In this document: positions 34,150-47,100 of the stretch, piece by piece
Position numbering within the stretch: position 1 is the stretch's first letter
Layout of the letters: each line of letters opens with the position of its first letter
Origin: Isoetes taiwanensis
Taxonomy: Eukaryota; Streptophyta; Lycopodiopsida; Isoetales; Isoetaceae
Direction of reading: 5' to 3'
Assembly: GCA_021234155.1 (NCBI GenBank)
Contig: JAJEKV010000034.1
Coordinates: forward strand, 3,040,001 to 3,104,000
Length of the DNA: 64,000 nucleotides
Made by a program: the position numbers and the translations under genes
The notes under the pieces: model-generated
What the model was told of the DNA's origin: nothing
The model's database searches: none
The model's input: only the letters and a program-made list of their open reading frames with translations

Positions 34150-36150
34150 ATATGCACCCATGTATAGAGAATGATATTAGCCTTCACAGTATGGTAAATT
34201 GAAGAATTGGTAAACTGGGAGTATACAATGTTATTTATGGTGTAATAGTTGGAGCAGTAACGTGGATAATGGTGATAATATGCAAACCATGGGTGAACTA
34301 GATATATTTGGATGAAAGGCAGACATGGGATAATGTGGAAAAGAATGTATATGCATATGAAGTGCTATTTAGACCCTAATATAAGAGTTGTAAGCATGTC
34401 GTTCATGATCAACTAAATGATTTATCTGATACATTGAGATGGAGGTAGTTGATAAGGATATACATAGAAAAGCAGATGTGTATATAGAAGGGAGAGTGTT
34501 TGTACAACGTTCGAAAATCCTTGGAGAGATTTATAGCATTGCCAAGGAAAGGAGAATTGATCTTGGCAGGATAATCTATTCAAGTCATGGCATTAGATGG
34601 GAATAAGAAATCGTTATTTATACCATGGCCCAATTAAATATCATTTATTTATAGGAAGGAAGTATAAGATGGTATGTTGCGCCACGAAACAAAATTGATA
34701 TGGCATGCAACAAGATGAATTGGAATATCTTCTTAAATTGTTTGGTAGACTTGTTTTCAAAATGAAGATATTGGAATGATTATGACTATAAAGGTCAGAA
34801 GGAGGAGAAAGTAAAATAAAATATAATAAAATTGCTAGGACTGTAAATCTTATAACAGTGCCTCCATGTATAGTAATTATTTGGCTTGCTAGAAGTGGTT
34901 GCAGATACTCTAAGGAAGAGGTGGCAATTAAGTTACATGACTTATTGGATATAGCCAAAGGATTTGGACTTGAAGCCCAAGAAAACACATGCAGCATGTA
35001 GAGAAAAGCAAGTTGGAGCTTTGGGAGTTGACATAGGAAATTGAAGATTAAGTTGAGATTTTGGAATTATGATGCTAATGATTTTTCTTTTAGAGACGTC
35101 TGGAGATGCTGTCCTGAAGAGGAGGAGCAGTATCTAGAGGCTTTGTAGTTGGAATGAAGGTGCTAAGAGAGGACTCTCCATGTGAGCTATGGAAGCAACT
35201 TTTGATGATGTTGAGGTATAAAAGAGGCCAGATATAGAGATTAAGTGTAGAGCCTAAGATACTTCTATGTCATTGGATAACTCGTAGAGGAATTTTCTTT
35301 AATAGGTGTTATAATCCTTATCTGCTCCCTTGTACCAACTTAAGTATGCTATCTAGCCATAAGATACACAGACTGGGGGATTTGATTATGTACTTTGCTT
35401 GTCACTAATTGGATTTGGCCACCCAAGAAGTCTCGAGAGAATATATATCTAATCCGAGCTGAGTATCTCTCTTCAATGGTGGGCTGGTATTCTATGACAC
35501 TTAACATCTTCCATATGAAAAGTTGCATTAACTGCATTATGTTTGTTACCTTGGATTAGATGTGCATGTTTCTCTGTTCCTCTTGTTGCTATGCATGCAT
35601 TATGCATAGAATTTACTTAATAATTGAATTATTTCTAAACTTGAAGGTTTGCTAGATTGAATGTTAAAAGGATCAGGCATTGGAGCTATCTAGTATGTAA
35701 TTCTTTTTAGCTTAAATCACTTGTATGAAGCTAGCTTTGAACTTTCAAGTTTGGAGGGGCATCATCTTGGATTGAAGGGCAGAGCTTATTTCATTTAAGA
35801 CTTGGATGATTATGCAATTGTGTTTGACAAGGATGAATTACTCCTAAAGGATAAATTTTCATTCTTTTAGTGTTATATTGAATTGAGGATTAAGATGTGA
35901 GTTAGAACGGTGAGAGTAGTTGATCTCCTTTTGAAATGTAATTGTCATATTGGACTGAAGACGTGAAAACAATTATGTGTTAAAAAGATTACATGATCTT
36001 GGAATGCTGTTGCACGTGATAGAGGATGTTTGCATTTGGACTAAGGTTTTCTTCAAACATTTAATTTCTTTTACCAATGAGCACTTATCAATTGATGACT
36101 GTTTTATATCACATTTCATTGACTCAATTTCATGTCTATAAGATCCAATA
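34150..36150. other. AT-rich degenerate stretch
   Basis: No convincing gene. Some pieces are protein-like over 20-30 codons (for example SKILGEIYSIAKERRIDLG near 34510), but no family is recognised and stops are frequent. It may be old retrotransposon DNA. Confidence 0.35.
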
Positions 36151-36267
36151 ATGCAGCAAAGCTGATCTATATATTTTTCATATTCTCATAGTATCCCAAG
36201 AAGCCATTTTTTCCTTCACAGACAAATTTAACCAAACTAGTAACAGAATGAAAGTCTGGGAGCTTAC

Positions 36268-36517
36268 CGGTGATTGGATCACTGGGATAAAATCTCTCCA
36301 TGTGCCCACAAATCCGCATTCCTCCTTGGGACCTCAACAAAGCTTCATTCACTTGAACCTTGAAGCCTCCACGTTTCTTGTTGCAAGTAACTGCATATTC
36401 TTCAGGTAAGACAATTCTGATCTCTGTGCTCGTCTTCTTAAGAAGTAATTGTATATCTTAAAGAGAAAATAAGAACATACCTGTGAATTTGTCTTCCAAT
36501 ATGTGTGCCCGGGAATT
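36268..36517 (-). pseudogene. Two probable exons of an unknown gene
   Basis: On the minus strand, an exon of 37 bp (36517-36481) is followed by an 89 bp intron (donor CAG|GTATGT, acceptor ATGCAG|T) and an exon of 123 bp (36390-36268) ending in CCG|GTAAGC. Joined, the frame stays open: HILEDKFTVTCNKKRGGF, then NEALLRSQGGMRICGHMERF and YPSDPIT. The phases (1 and 1) agree. No family is recognised. I did not find the neighbouring exons, so this may be a gene fragment carried by a transposon or part of a decayed gene. Confidence 0.4.
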
Positions 36518-36649
36518 CTATGGCGCGAATTGTCACATTCTATAAAAGCCTTAAATTGTAAAAATTGAAAGCAGATGACGTGGTCCTCAACCCGGAGGCT
36601 TGGTCGAAAGATCCTAGATTGTGGCAAGAATCTTAGTTCTTGGAGAAAG

Positions 36650-38285
36650 TGTGAGGCTCCCTATAAAATATCGGCCGGTAGCCATTACACTCCGTAGGGA
36701 AATCCCCCATCAGGTCCCTTGACGCCCGCGGGCCCCTCCGTCTATCCGCACTCGGGGTGTCCCTAATGCTGGGGAAGGGGACCTGAAAGGTGTCTTGCGG
36801 CGCCCTTCCCTATGGGCTCCTATCCGCAGTGAGCATAAACAACGTCGAACTAGCAATAACAATACATCATACTACCTCGAAGGGTAGCACATCCACATAT
36901 CCATAGCTACTGCCGAGAGACAAACATATCAAGTAAAACATGAGAGCTCCCTACCCAAGGCTGGACTCATGGGGAGGTCATTTGATGGCTAGGCCTCAAG
37001 ATAGAAGCGGTCCAGGAGTCATAACAATGGCGAGGTGGCTATGAACAATGGCTAGGGTTGACCATTCCATCCGCCCCTCTTATGCATACTTTGCGGATGG
37101 ACTAGATCGAGGGCTCTGGCATGACTCTAGCCTTCGGATATGCAATCCCCGCGGTATCACCCATCGGGACTACTCCGAGTTGCATCTCCCCAGGTCGAGG
37201 CCGGGGGAAGGGTTGCATCTCCCCTTCGAGGGTCTAGAAGTTCCGCGTGCGGCTAGAGAATGCGTGGCGACACCGCGATTCGTACCCGACTTAACCCCAA
37301 AAGCGGGGAGCCAAAGGCGACGCAGCTCACGTGAGGCGAGGGACACCATTGCCCGGGAGGTGTGAGGACCCATGCAGGCCCACACAAAGGAACCCGACCA
37401 TAGGCCTAGCCAGCTATGGGATCCCGGTATGCGCTCAGCCGGGGATCCTCCTTCGTATTGCCTCTAGCCCGTTGTGTAGTGCGAGTCACATCATAGTCCC
37501 CATAGCCGGTGGGTTCCTATACACAGGCATAATAATAGGAACTAAAGGGGTCTAAACTAGGAGCATACAGCGTAATGGCTACTAGGTCTCTACCCCTTCC
37601 CAATACAAGAGGAGCAAACATGATCAACCAACATCACATAACATCATATCATGATAATCATCATAAGAACATCTTAACCTAATCATACATATCTAACTAC
37701 GGTTAGGGTTCCTTGATTAGGGTTCAAGATGTTGAATAAAATTCTAGGATGGCTCTACTCTAGATACGAAATACTAACCCATCAGTGCTAACTTCCGGAT
37801 GAACTATCAAGGCACTACTCTACATACCTACTCGGGGCCTCCCTCCCAATCCCGGCATCTCCATGGTCTTGAGGTGTTGAGGGGTAGCTCCCACTCCTGC
37901 TGATCGCTCCTCACGCTCACAGGGGGCTGCCATGCTATCTTTGTACCCGCGTGAGGCCGGTTCTCAAAAAGGAGTTTGGCCTTGAAATGTTCCCGGAACT
38001 CTTGGAGCCAGAAAAGAGGCCTAGGGTTAGGGTTTAGGTCTTTATAGGTTAGGGTTCACATGTTATGCCACGTGGCTCCAATAGGGTAAGTCCGTGTGGC
38101 AGGTGCCCAATAGGTTAAGGCCACATGGAAAATGGTCTTAACCTAAGGTTGGCTAAGTTATCACTTCATATATAGTTCAGTTTGTCATTTTCCTTTGTTT
38201 TTGTTCCCCGAACATTTTTTATGCGCCGCAATCATTTTATTTATTTAGGTGCTAGGTTTTTCTTCAAAGCAATCTAGTCGTCACA
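36650..38285 (-). mobile_element. Second LTR of the gypsy-like family, about 1.64 kb
   Basis: On the minus strand it runs from TGTGACG (38285) to GGGAGCCTCACA (36650), nearly the same length as the LTR at 1702-3362. The end block and several inner blocks are shared: the rooms around gggtagagacct/gtatgctcctag, a gggtgatacc block, and catccgcaaagt followed by gggcggatgga. The U3 part is diverged and contains aaccctaa-type repeats. The flanking 5-mers (gaaag and tgcct) do not match, so the 5' edge is tentative or a rearrangement occurred. No internal coding region adjoins it, so it looks like a solo LTR. Confidence 0.6.
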
Positions 38286-38289
38286 TGCC

Positions 38290-39090
38290 TATAAAGTGTC
38301 ACTCTTGCAAAGTGCAAACATGTTGCATGCTAATATATATCGATTCATGCTTAAAAGCTTGACATAATAGGTTTTGGAATTTTTTGCTGATAATCGATTC
38401 TTGCTTTGGGGTTGGAATGAATGCTGCGCGCATAGGTGCGGAATGGATCGACAGGGCAGGGATGAAGACGGTTAAATGCTTGGGCCAGAATAAGGTCTGA
38501 TCTACATACCTAAGATATGATCTGCCGGATCCGCCATAGCCCGAAGGATTTTTTCTGGAAGGAATTTTTTTTGTTTGCTCCTTTAGACCACGAGGGAAAA
38601 CGCAGGCTTAGGGTTTTCCGGCTACAAGAAGAGACAAAAACAAAGACTAATGCTTTTCTTCAGCTTTTAGTTTCATCGCAGGCACTAACAGAGCACTGCG
38701 TCTACCCAAAATAAATAAAAAAAGGGGTTTCTTAAACTGATTGACGCGAATTTCAGCCCTGATGCTACGCTTTTCTCCAAAAAAGCATACTCATGGATCG
38801 GAAGGCCCTCTAAGCTAGCAATGTCTCCGTTTATTCTTGAAAGAGGATCTGCTCACCACCATCAAACCAACCCGGTCAAAGCCTTGATCCGGAGATTGCA
38901 GGACAAAAGCATCTTGATGTAGTAGTCTTCACGAGGGTAAATGATACATCAATTATGCATCCTATTGTGAAATTTCTCGCCCTTCTACCTTAGAAATGAG
39001 CTTCTTTGCAGTTAGTGGCACCTCTAGTCACTAAATTGCCAATCTTTCAGAGTGCCCACACAAGGCATCTTCCCTTTTTTGCGATCTTTG
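38290..39090. other. Gene-free stretch after the LTR
   Basis: No recognisable gene. A 65-aa open frame at 38517-38714 has no domain and is followed by poly(A)-like sequence. Confidence 0.35.
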
Positions 39091-39091
39091 T

Positions 39092-39772
39092 TTGCTTGGG
39101 AGCTCCCATCTTTGCCATATGTCTTTACGCGGGCAACAAGTAAAAGATGTCAATCGATGGTTAATAGGGCTGTATAATTTCATACTTCATATACCTTGCT
39201 TAAATTCACGTGCTTTCATGTCGGTACACGTAAATTACATGCTTCATATACCTTGCTCGCCCAAAGAGATCCACAATGCGATTATAGTGGCGGTTATCGA
39301 TATAATGTCATAGTCTTTTCTCATAGCTTTGGAGTACTTAATGCCTTCACACACAGGCCCGAGGATCATTGAAACCCAAGGATAGAAGCCCGAATATAAT
39401 GTCATTTGGCATAACACCCACTTCTTACATACCACGAAGATATTGCACATTCACTTTACATTGCCCTCAAGTGATCATAGCACCCATGCTTCCATATTGT
39501 GACTTGATGGTCTCTCAAACAACTTGTCGGGCATCATCTATGTTTCCATTTTGGATACATACCAACAAGGGCATTTCCCTATAGCGACATCGGATTGGGG
39601 ACATGCCGTTAATTTGTTGATGGATATCTCTTCCCTACTCTATTGCACCTACATACAAGCTTTTAAGATGCTCAAAAATATGACTCTGTTAGGCTTTATG
39701 GGTGCCCCATATAATAGCACCCCTGATTTTCCATTTGCTTGTGATGAGGAATTTTTAGCGTCCTTGAAGTGA
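39092..39772 (+). pseudogene. Unrecognised coding-like remnant
   Basis: Overlapping frames carry protein-like text: GRQVKDVNRWL-type near 39130, then VSILDTYQQGHFPIATSDWG, HAVNLLMDISSLLYCTYIQA and GAPYNSTPDFPFACDEEFL, ending in a stop at 39770. At least two frame changes are needed. No family is recognised. An internal repeat (cttcatataccttgct) occurs at 39185 and 39242. Confidence 0.3.
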
Positions 39773-39779
39773 TAGTGCC

Positions 39780-40690
39780 ACACATCACTCACTTCAAATA
39801 ATGTATTGTTGTATTCTATTGTGTTTGTTCTATAATAGACATTGGGGAAGATGGGGATTTCAAGTGTGCCTTATAAATAAGCCCCAAGCATGAAAATATT
39901 TAGGAATTGCAAATGTGCTTTGAAGAGTTGAAGATGGAGTTCTTTGTTAGATTGTTTATGTACTGAAAAAGAATCACTTAAGTCATGTTAGGTATCCATT
40001 TGTTCTCAACCTAGTGGTAACTAAAGCCTCATTGCACATGTATTCTCCTTTAGCAATTGTTATGGGTTAGTGTTTGCAAACATATAGATTATATAAAAAT
40101 TTTAATGCTTTAGGTTGCTTTATGTTCTAGATAGGAAAATGCATTTACCTAGTTGAAATGTTGAAGGCAAAATAAGTTGAAGATGGGATTTGCAAGTGCT
40201 AGCTTATATTAAGCCCGACCATAAAAACATTGAATAAGAATAAACTTAAAAGATCAAAAGAAACAATAGAAATTGCAAATGTGATTTGAAGAGTTGAAGT
40301 TGAGTTGCTAGATTGATTATGTACGGAAAAGAATGGCTCATGTCATGTTAGCTATCCATTTGTTCTATAACTTCGGTTGTAACTACAATTGCTATAAGTT
40401 AGTGTATCAAACATAGACTATATATAGAAATTCTAATGTTTTATGTTGTTTTGTGTTTGACTTGAAGCAAAGAAATTTGTGGTTATGTTGGCGTGAGTTT
40501 GGAAGAAGCGTAAACGAAGCGTTACTAAAGTAAGTTACTACCCCACATTGTTAAATTATAATTAAAAGTCGAGGTTTCAATATTACCACTTGAATGAACT
40601 TACATAAAAGTAAATGACCATGGCCGGATAGTGATAGAATTGCACAAGGGGATCTAAGCCAAGGAGATATAGAGAGCACCTGACGAGAGA
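39780..40690. repeat. Diverged tandem duplication, AT-rich
   Basis: A block with gaagatggg-ttt-aagtg, taagcccc-a-cat-aaaa, attgcaaatgtg-tttgaagagttgaag, gttagattg-ttatgtac-gaaaagaat, tcatgttag-tatccatttgttct occurs at about 39845-40110 and again at about 40177-40450. The order of landmarks is the same in both copies. No coding content. Confidence 0.65.
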
Positions 40691-41366
40691 GAAGGCGATA
40701 TGCAAATTTGTTGAGGAGGATAGGGAGGATAAGAGAGGGAACAGAGGGAGGCGTGCAGAACAGCGGCAGGGCTAGGGTTGCCGGAAGAGAAAGCGTAGGA
40801 CACATAGCGGTGGGTCAAGAGAATAGTAGTACAAATTTGAATAATAGTCCGACTGAAGAGTGTTGCATAAATTTAGCGAGAAGAGGGTATAGAGAATAGA
40901 TGGTATAAAAAAGGGAAGCGTTATGCCAACTTATGAGGGAGGAAGCAAAAAGATATCATCGTCAAAAGAGAGGGCTATACAAACTTGCGAGGAGGAGGAT
41001 AGGGACATGTCTGGCGTAGAAGAATAGAAACGCTATCACCGGGGCTTAAAGAGCGATAGGGTGAGAATCACGACAAAGGGAGGTAGGGCTATACACAACT
41101 ATGAGGAGGATAGAAACGCTATCGTCAAAAGAAAGGTGGAGCGTTATGCAAGTCTAATTGAGCAAGGTAAAGTTAGAATGAGAGACATGTCTAGGAAGCG
41201 TTTAGGGCGATCTCATTATATCTGCAAATGCTAGCGGAGAGATGCAACAACGTCAAAGCCAAATACAAGTTCAAGCAAATGGTACAGAAGATGAGGTAGT
41301 ACCAAAGGCTTACGCACATTAACAGCTTCGTGCACAACACATGAACTTGGCTATACATGAAGTTAT

Positions 41367-41582
41367 ATGATGTGCTCATGGAGTAAGAGGTGCGCGTATT
41401 GTCAAATTCCTTTGCTCAACATGGAGGAACAAGATGGATTCTGTTGCAACAAAGGGAAATGGTTGTTTCCATCTTTACCCCCCTTGCCAATGGCATTATA
41501 CAACCTTTACAACATGCAAGAGTTTGCTGAAATAGCGAGAAAAGTAAACAAATTATTACCTTCCGGTGTGCTTTTGGGTAAA
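41367..41582 (+). pseudogene. Helitron N-terminal zinc region
   Basis: CAYCQIPLLNMEEQDGFCC, followed by NKGKW, PSLPPLPMALYNLYN and EFAEIARKVNKLL. This C-x-x-C...E...CC-x-x-G pattern, followed by a proline-rich turn, is the usual start of the Helitron-like N region in plants. Upstream, purine-rich DNA encodes repeats like ERYASLIEQGKVRMRDMSRK, also common at Helitron N-termini. Confidence 0.65.
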
Positions 41583-42249
41583 TAAGCCCGGATTCGTAAA
41601 TTTAGATTTTCCTTCGCCGGTAACTATTACGGGGCCGAACATATCATTGACTCATTTTACAGCGAAAGCGGGGACATCAATACATTGGTATATCTCACGA
41701 TGATGAATCAGGCGACATCTGAAGCCGAAACCAAAGAATTCCATTTCAATGGATTGGAATTATCGGTTCAATTCTTAACCAAATTAATCCATTTATTCAA
41801 AACCTTGAGCCATAGGAAGCATGCATTTACCATCAGCATACATTAGTATTCAGAAGTGGTTGCAAGCAATGAGAATTGCAGCCATTGCGGATACCAATGC
41901 TGCGGTGATGTTGCTCTTGGATTGCTGGTTTTGGGTTAAGTAATGAAGGGGAGCCAGCGTTCATAAAATATTTCGACCCTATGTATGAACCATTGCAATA
42001 TCAAGCTTTTTTTCGCTGCACAATTGGTTGGGGGGCTTGAAATGAACATACGATGGTCTTACATAATTGCAATGGTATAGAACTAAATTGTTGCATGAGC
42101 GATTAGATTCGGTTAAGATTAGGTATGTGTGGAAGTATTTAGTCGATATGTATTCGAGAATTGAGGATGCTCGATTAAAACTATTTCAGGCATACCTTTT
42201 ACCGCAATAGGAGGGTGCAATATGATGAGGACTATTAGGAGAAAGCATG

Positions 42250-43000
42250 ATGACCAGGAAAGACATAGTCTTGCCTTCTTCATTCTTGGGGTGTCAAGGT
42301 GGTGCCGTGCAAGTGGGCGATGCATTGGCCCTATCTAGAGCAAAAGGTAGTCCAACATTGTTTGTCACTATGACCACAAATCAGTGATTGCAGAAATATG
42401 GCGACACACTTAGGCGGGCAAAATGCATCTGATGTTCCTATAGTGTTGTCTTCGGTGCTTTCATGGAAGGCTACATCGGTTAAAGAACTTCTCCATAAAT
42501 TCTTTCAACATATATCATATATGATAGCTGTCATAGAATTTCAAAAATGTGGATTACCACATACACACCTCGATTTTCTTCGTCTTTGGTAGATATACCA
42601 ATTGAATGCATCGATGGCATCATTTTACCTTTGAGCTGCCTATAGATCGGTCCTTAGGAAGGTTCAAAAATTCATGATACATAGACACACACATAGGTGC
42701 TCTTCAAACAACACTCCTGTTTGTTATAAAGTATCAAAGGATATCAATCAATGCGGCGCATCTTGATTCAAGGTTATATGCGATACGGAAGGAGGAGTAT
42801 AGATGATGCATGGGTGGTACCATATAATGCCTTTCTCCTTGAGGAATTAGATTGTCACATTATGGTGGACATTGCATCCACGATCCACATATTCTCTTAC
42901 CTTTATAGTTATATTTATAAGGGATTTGACAATGCCAATTTTAGGTGTAACCCAAGAAGAACATCCGATTCCGTACCCATCATCATTAAGCAATCACCAT
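42250..43000 (+). pseudogene. Helitron Rep (HUH) domain remains
   Basis: In order: LPSSFLGCQGGAVQVGDAL with LSRAKGSPTLFVTMTTN (about 42270-42385), VKELLHKFF and VIEFQKCGLPHTHLDFL (42481-42588), where HTH is the metal-binding HUH pair, and WVVPYNAFLLEELDCHIMVD then YLYSYIYKG (42808-42920), the Tyr motif region with two tyrosines but a changed Lys. At least three frames are needed. Confidence 0.75.
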
Positions 43001-43518
43001 GAAGGGCTGAGGGCCTTCATGGAGCATCAATGATCAAAAGCGATTACTACGGGGGCAAGCATTAGGCGATATACCTAGATGTCTTCCTAGGGATGAAATA
43101 ATTACTTGAGGAGCGTTATTTATCTCGGCCGGGCTGCATGGCGAGTGATGTCCCTATGATATAGCGAATAAATCTCCTGGCGTCAAATGCTTACCCTGCA
43201 TCTGCCACATCTAAACGAAGTGGTTGCTAGATCGGTATTTCTTCACGACCCGTGGGCGCGGGGGTTCGATGCTTTTGGCGTACATTGATTATCATGAACA
43301 ATATACATTGATCCGTACAATCCATCGTTAAGCGATCCGAAGCTGGGGACTTGCCTGTAGAACAAAAGGCGGGGAGGGGTTTCACGGCGAACATAGTGAG
43401 AAAAGAGTAAGGCAACCAATAGTATGTAGGATCACGATTAGTACTACCTCGAGTTGGAGAGGCATTCTATGTAGACAAATCTTATTGCACGCTCGCAAGG
43501 CGTGGGATGAGTTGAAAA

Positions 43519-44156
43519 GTGGTTGTGAACAACACTATAAAATGTGTACCAAAGAGGTTAGTTTTCGGGGCACACAATGAAGCATCCTTAGTTATGGAAG
43601 AAGCGGTTTTTTCGTTAAAATCCTACACAACTCCGATTTCTTTTTGCTATGTTGTTACTTTCGACCAAAGGTCCGGCAATTTGAGTTGTGGACTAGTTTC
43701 GCATTCAATGAGTGTCGATCTACTCGATGAATATCAAATAATGAGAGAACTGCCTTCAAATAAACACTTCATCCTAATCAATAATATTTTGACACAACAT
43801 AGTACCAATATCATGGCATTCGGTCTTCAATTTGCAACCAGATCTTGGAAGAAGTCATGCATGAGTTGTAAAAATTTTCCACCCGCAAACATATCTAAAC
43901 AGCTACTTGTTAAAATGGCGGAGTATAATGAGTAATGACCGGCCGGATATCTGATTTAGTTTGTGTGGGTGAGTTTGGAATCACCACAAACCAACCTATT
44001 TTTATCGATGGAAGCGGCGGGAGAAGGAAAACATTCCTTCTGAATTGCATATGCCTCTCCATCTCGAGGAAATCAAGGGATGGTGTCCCGTGCGTGCGGC
44101 GGCGTGCGGTCGGCGGTATCGGGGGAGGGCAAAAAGCTATAAGGAGGGAAGGCTGA
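43519..44156 (+). pseudogene. Helitron linker and helicase start
   Basis: The first frame (to 43935) has the linker pattern LLDEYQIMRELPSNKHFILI, ending before a stop. The second starts at 43935 and contains PIFIDGSGGRRKTFLLNCIC, the Walker A of Helitron Pif1-type helicases with the usual GTGKT changed to RRKT, which should impair ATP binding. Sequence after about 44060 degenerates. Confidence 0.65.
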
Positions 44157-44159
44157 TAA

Positions 44160-47100
44160 TGGGGTGGCTATTATCACCAATCAAGGGCAAATAAAAATAT
44201 CAATGGTGGCAATGGTGGCCATTTTAACTTCTGAGCATGGTGCACCTTAGTATTTCTTAGACTAGGGGGCTTGTGCTGGATGACATATTTTATATCTAAG
44301 GCGTTGATAAATACTTCTAAAAACACATTAGGCTAGGGGCAATAATATATTTTATATCATGGGTGAAAATATCTTCAAGACAATAAAACAATGGTTTTAT
44401 TTAGCTTGGTGCAAGTTAATGAAGAACACGGAGATAATAAATCTCGAACCAATGAATTTGCAGGTTGCAAAAACACCCTCGAGAGATCCGGCCCGGTTTG
44501 TGCTTCATTTATGCTTTTATCTACCGAGGAATTTAATGAAATGTCATGCATTATTTTACCATGAACGGATCACATATTGTAGCATAATTCCCCCCGCGGG
44601 GATTATCCAAAAAAAGATTATCTGATCAATCAAATAAGATTATCTGATCAATCAGTCAATCAAATAAGATTATCTGATCAATCCCTTTGCTTGGAATTCG
44701 CCCATTTAGCTTATTGGATGAAAAATTACAACGGATCCACCGACCACAAAAGAGGGACTATGTTGTAGACATAATTTGTAAATTTGTCACTAGATAACGG
44801 AAAATAACTTCGTTAAACTTTCCCCAAACATTTTCATATTTTGTGCTTAAAGTCGATGCGGGACAACAGTAAATATCTTAAAAAGCGAGTTTTAGAAACA
44901 CACACCACGGCAGGGCCAAGGAGGGATATCGATCTATAATCAAGCGAGGAAATGCATGTCCATTTTTTGCCCGGATGAAGAATCGATTATTACGTTGCTA
45001 ACTAGCACGAGTTTTTTGCGGATTGGAAAGCACAATTTTGCATCTTTTTATGCGCTCCTAAACCAAAGCGTCCTCTTAGCTTGCAAGCTACTAATGAATG
45101 AATGATTTGCTTTGTGGGTTCATCTTACAAATCCAACTCCAGTGATCGGATGCTTAAAAAAGTCTCGGGTTCTTGATTAAAGCGAAAAAAAAAAACCCTC
45201 AAGAGCAAAAATAGTATTTATGTTCAATTTTCTCCGCACTGGTCTAGAAGCCGGACCACAATATTTTGAAATGTTGGTGGAATGGACCGAATAGATGCTT
45301 ATGTGAAACCAAGAAATTTCCGAAGCATGCGAGGATGAAAAGAATGAGTAATTTTCCTGTAAAAAATTGATACTTAAAAAGATTGTTTGTATCGAGGAAT
45401 AACTATATTCTATCACGGGCATAGCTACGAATATTTGGCCAAATCACGAGTCCTTGGTAGCAAGAGACCACGGCATCCAAATGATTTCTCACTCCCCATC
45501 ACAAAGGAATTCTTTGAATGACCCACAAATCCTAAAAACATTATCATTATCTAATGCGGTTGGTCTTTATCGGAGGGAGAGGCAAAGCTACGAATCGAGA
45601 TAAAGTACAAAGAGCAAATTTGAAAGAGTTTTGGATGCGTGGACCTTTTCGTTTCTTTTGCTCGGGCGCCATAAAAGCAAGAAGCTAGAGCCCAAGTAGC
45701 AGCGTGAAGCTTTAACCCTCGAGCTTAAGCGCAACAGTTAGGAGGTTTTAGTAGAATTGTTGATGCGGTTGCAATCCTACAAATAGGCGTGTGAGGAGGA
45801 AGAAACTATGGCCGGTGGATTCCAAAATGGGAAGCGCCGCGAAAACCTTACTTTCGAGGGCGGAAGATGCCTCCTATTTTGCATAGCGACCTTATATTTA
45901 GAAGCTTGGATGCTGCGGCACATCCGCCGCCCGTAGGTTCTATAGATCCGGCTTCTCTGCCCGGCGTCAAGATCTTTGTGAAGCTAAGCGGTGGCAAATA
46001 AGCGTGCAAATGGATTTGGTAGCCGAGGGAAATATTAGCTAGGGACAAAAAACAAAGTAAAATGACAAAGCCGATTATATATGAAGTGATAAAGTGAAAA
46101 ATATAGTGGGAATCCTATGGTCATCAACCCCGGCATCTATGTATCATATAGGCGGGGAAACACAAGGCAATAGCCGAGGGTTCAAATCCGTATGTTCTCA
46201 AATTAATCACGTAGTTTAAAGTGGAATTTTAGCATGTAAAAACCATTAAATTGCTCGAGTTGCATATATGCATCGAAAAATATCTCAAGTAATCATGGAC
46301 CTTTCATTATTGCGGCTTCACCCGATCATTGCATCATCAAGCGTTTGGCGTTAATTGGTATCCATCAAAGAAATGTTACGCATCGACCACAAGCGTTAGA
46401 TGTTAAGTCAATGTTAGTCAATAATACAAAGTAGCACATCCCATATTTATAAGTTACGTTTTGACCTGCGGGATCCTTATCATCACTTGCCTTACTAATT
46501 ATGTAAAATGAGGTTTCTATTGTTGAATAAGATGAGAGCGGATGTGATTGTAGTTTAAATAAGGTAGAAGATGAAGTAGGTTAAATGATGAAATGTCATA
46601 TGGCCAATCTCTCCTTCACAAACCACATTCCTTATAATCAAAGAATCCTAGAACATGAGGGAATTTTGGGGATGTTTTTTGGACTTCTTTACACCATTTT
46701 GAATTATCTCGAAATTCGATGATGATTTTTGGAAAAGAGAAATGTTAGCGGCTGACGCTGATAAATTTCTTGGCATGAATAACTTAGTCATGCCCCTAGT
46801 GCCACAATCTATGGTATACAAGGCTATGAAGATAGACTTGTATAGTGGCGAGAACCTGGAAATATCACGTATTTATGGCATATATTTCCTGGGCGTCCTG
46901 AGAGGAAACCACCGTTATTGCAATTTCGAACTTAGTTCCCTAAAACAATGGATTAAGCGTTACGAATTCTTAGGAAAAAAAAGGGGTGCAATTTCGATTT
47001 GAGTTTTGTTTAAAAATAAAAAAATAAAATAAAATTTGAGTATAATGGTGGTTGAGGAAAAATAGGAGACAAAACTTAGGGAGCTTGTTGGGGTTGTAAT

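Larger units (their letters stand above)
40700..44160 (+). mobile_element. Decayed Helitron
   Basis: Pieces of a Rep/helicase (RepHel) protein lie in the expected order on one strand: an Arg/Glu-rich N-terminus (about 40700-41210), a Helitron_like_N zinc region (41380-41582), Rep domain motifs including the HUH pair (42250-43000) and the start of the helicase with a damaged Walker A (43519-44150). Rolling-circle transposons of this kind end in TC and CTRR with a 3' hairpin; I could not identify either end. The helicase is cut off soon after Walker A. Many stops and frameshifts make it dead. Confidence 0.8.

Noticed and set aside
37048-37365. 105-aa open frame with Arg-rich sequence
   Set aside because: It lies inside the minus-strand LTR, in a GC-rich block shared with other LTR copies in which the frame is not kept.
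38021-38057. Telomere-like ttagggttaggg / gtttagg units
   Set aside because: Only two or three imperfect units occur, inside an LTR whose leader is rich in aaccctaa-type sequence. This is too little for an interstitial telomere.
44585-44700. CRISPR-like spaced repeats
   Set aside because: Only three short units with unequal 5-13 bp spacers in a plant nuclear context. It is a simple tandem repeat.
46150-46195. tRNA-like B box (gggttcaaatccg)
   Set aside because: No matching A box at the right distance and no acceptor or anticodon stem could be drawn.
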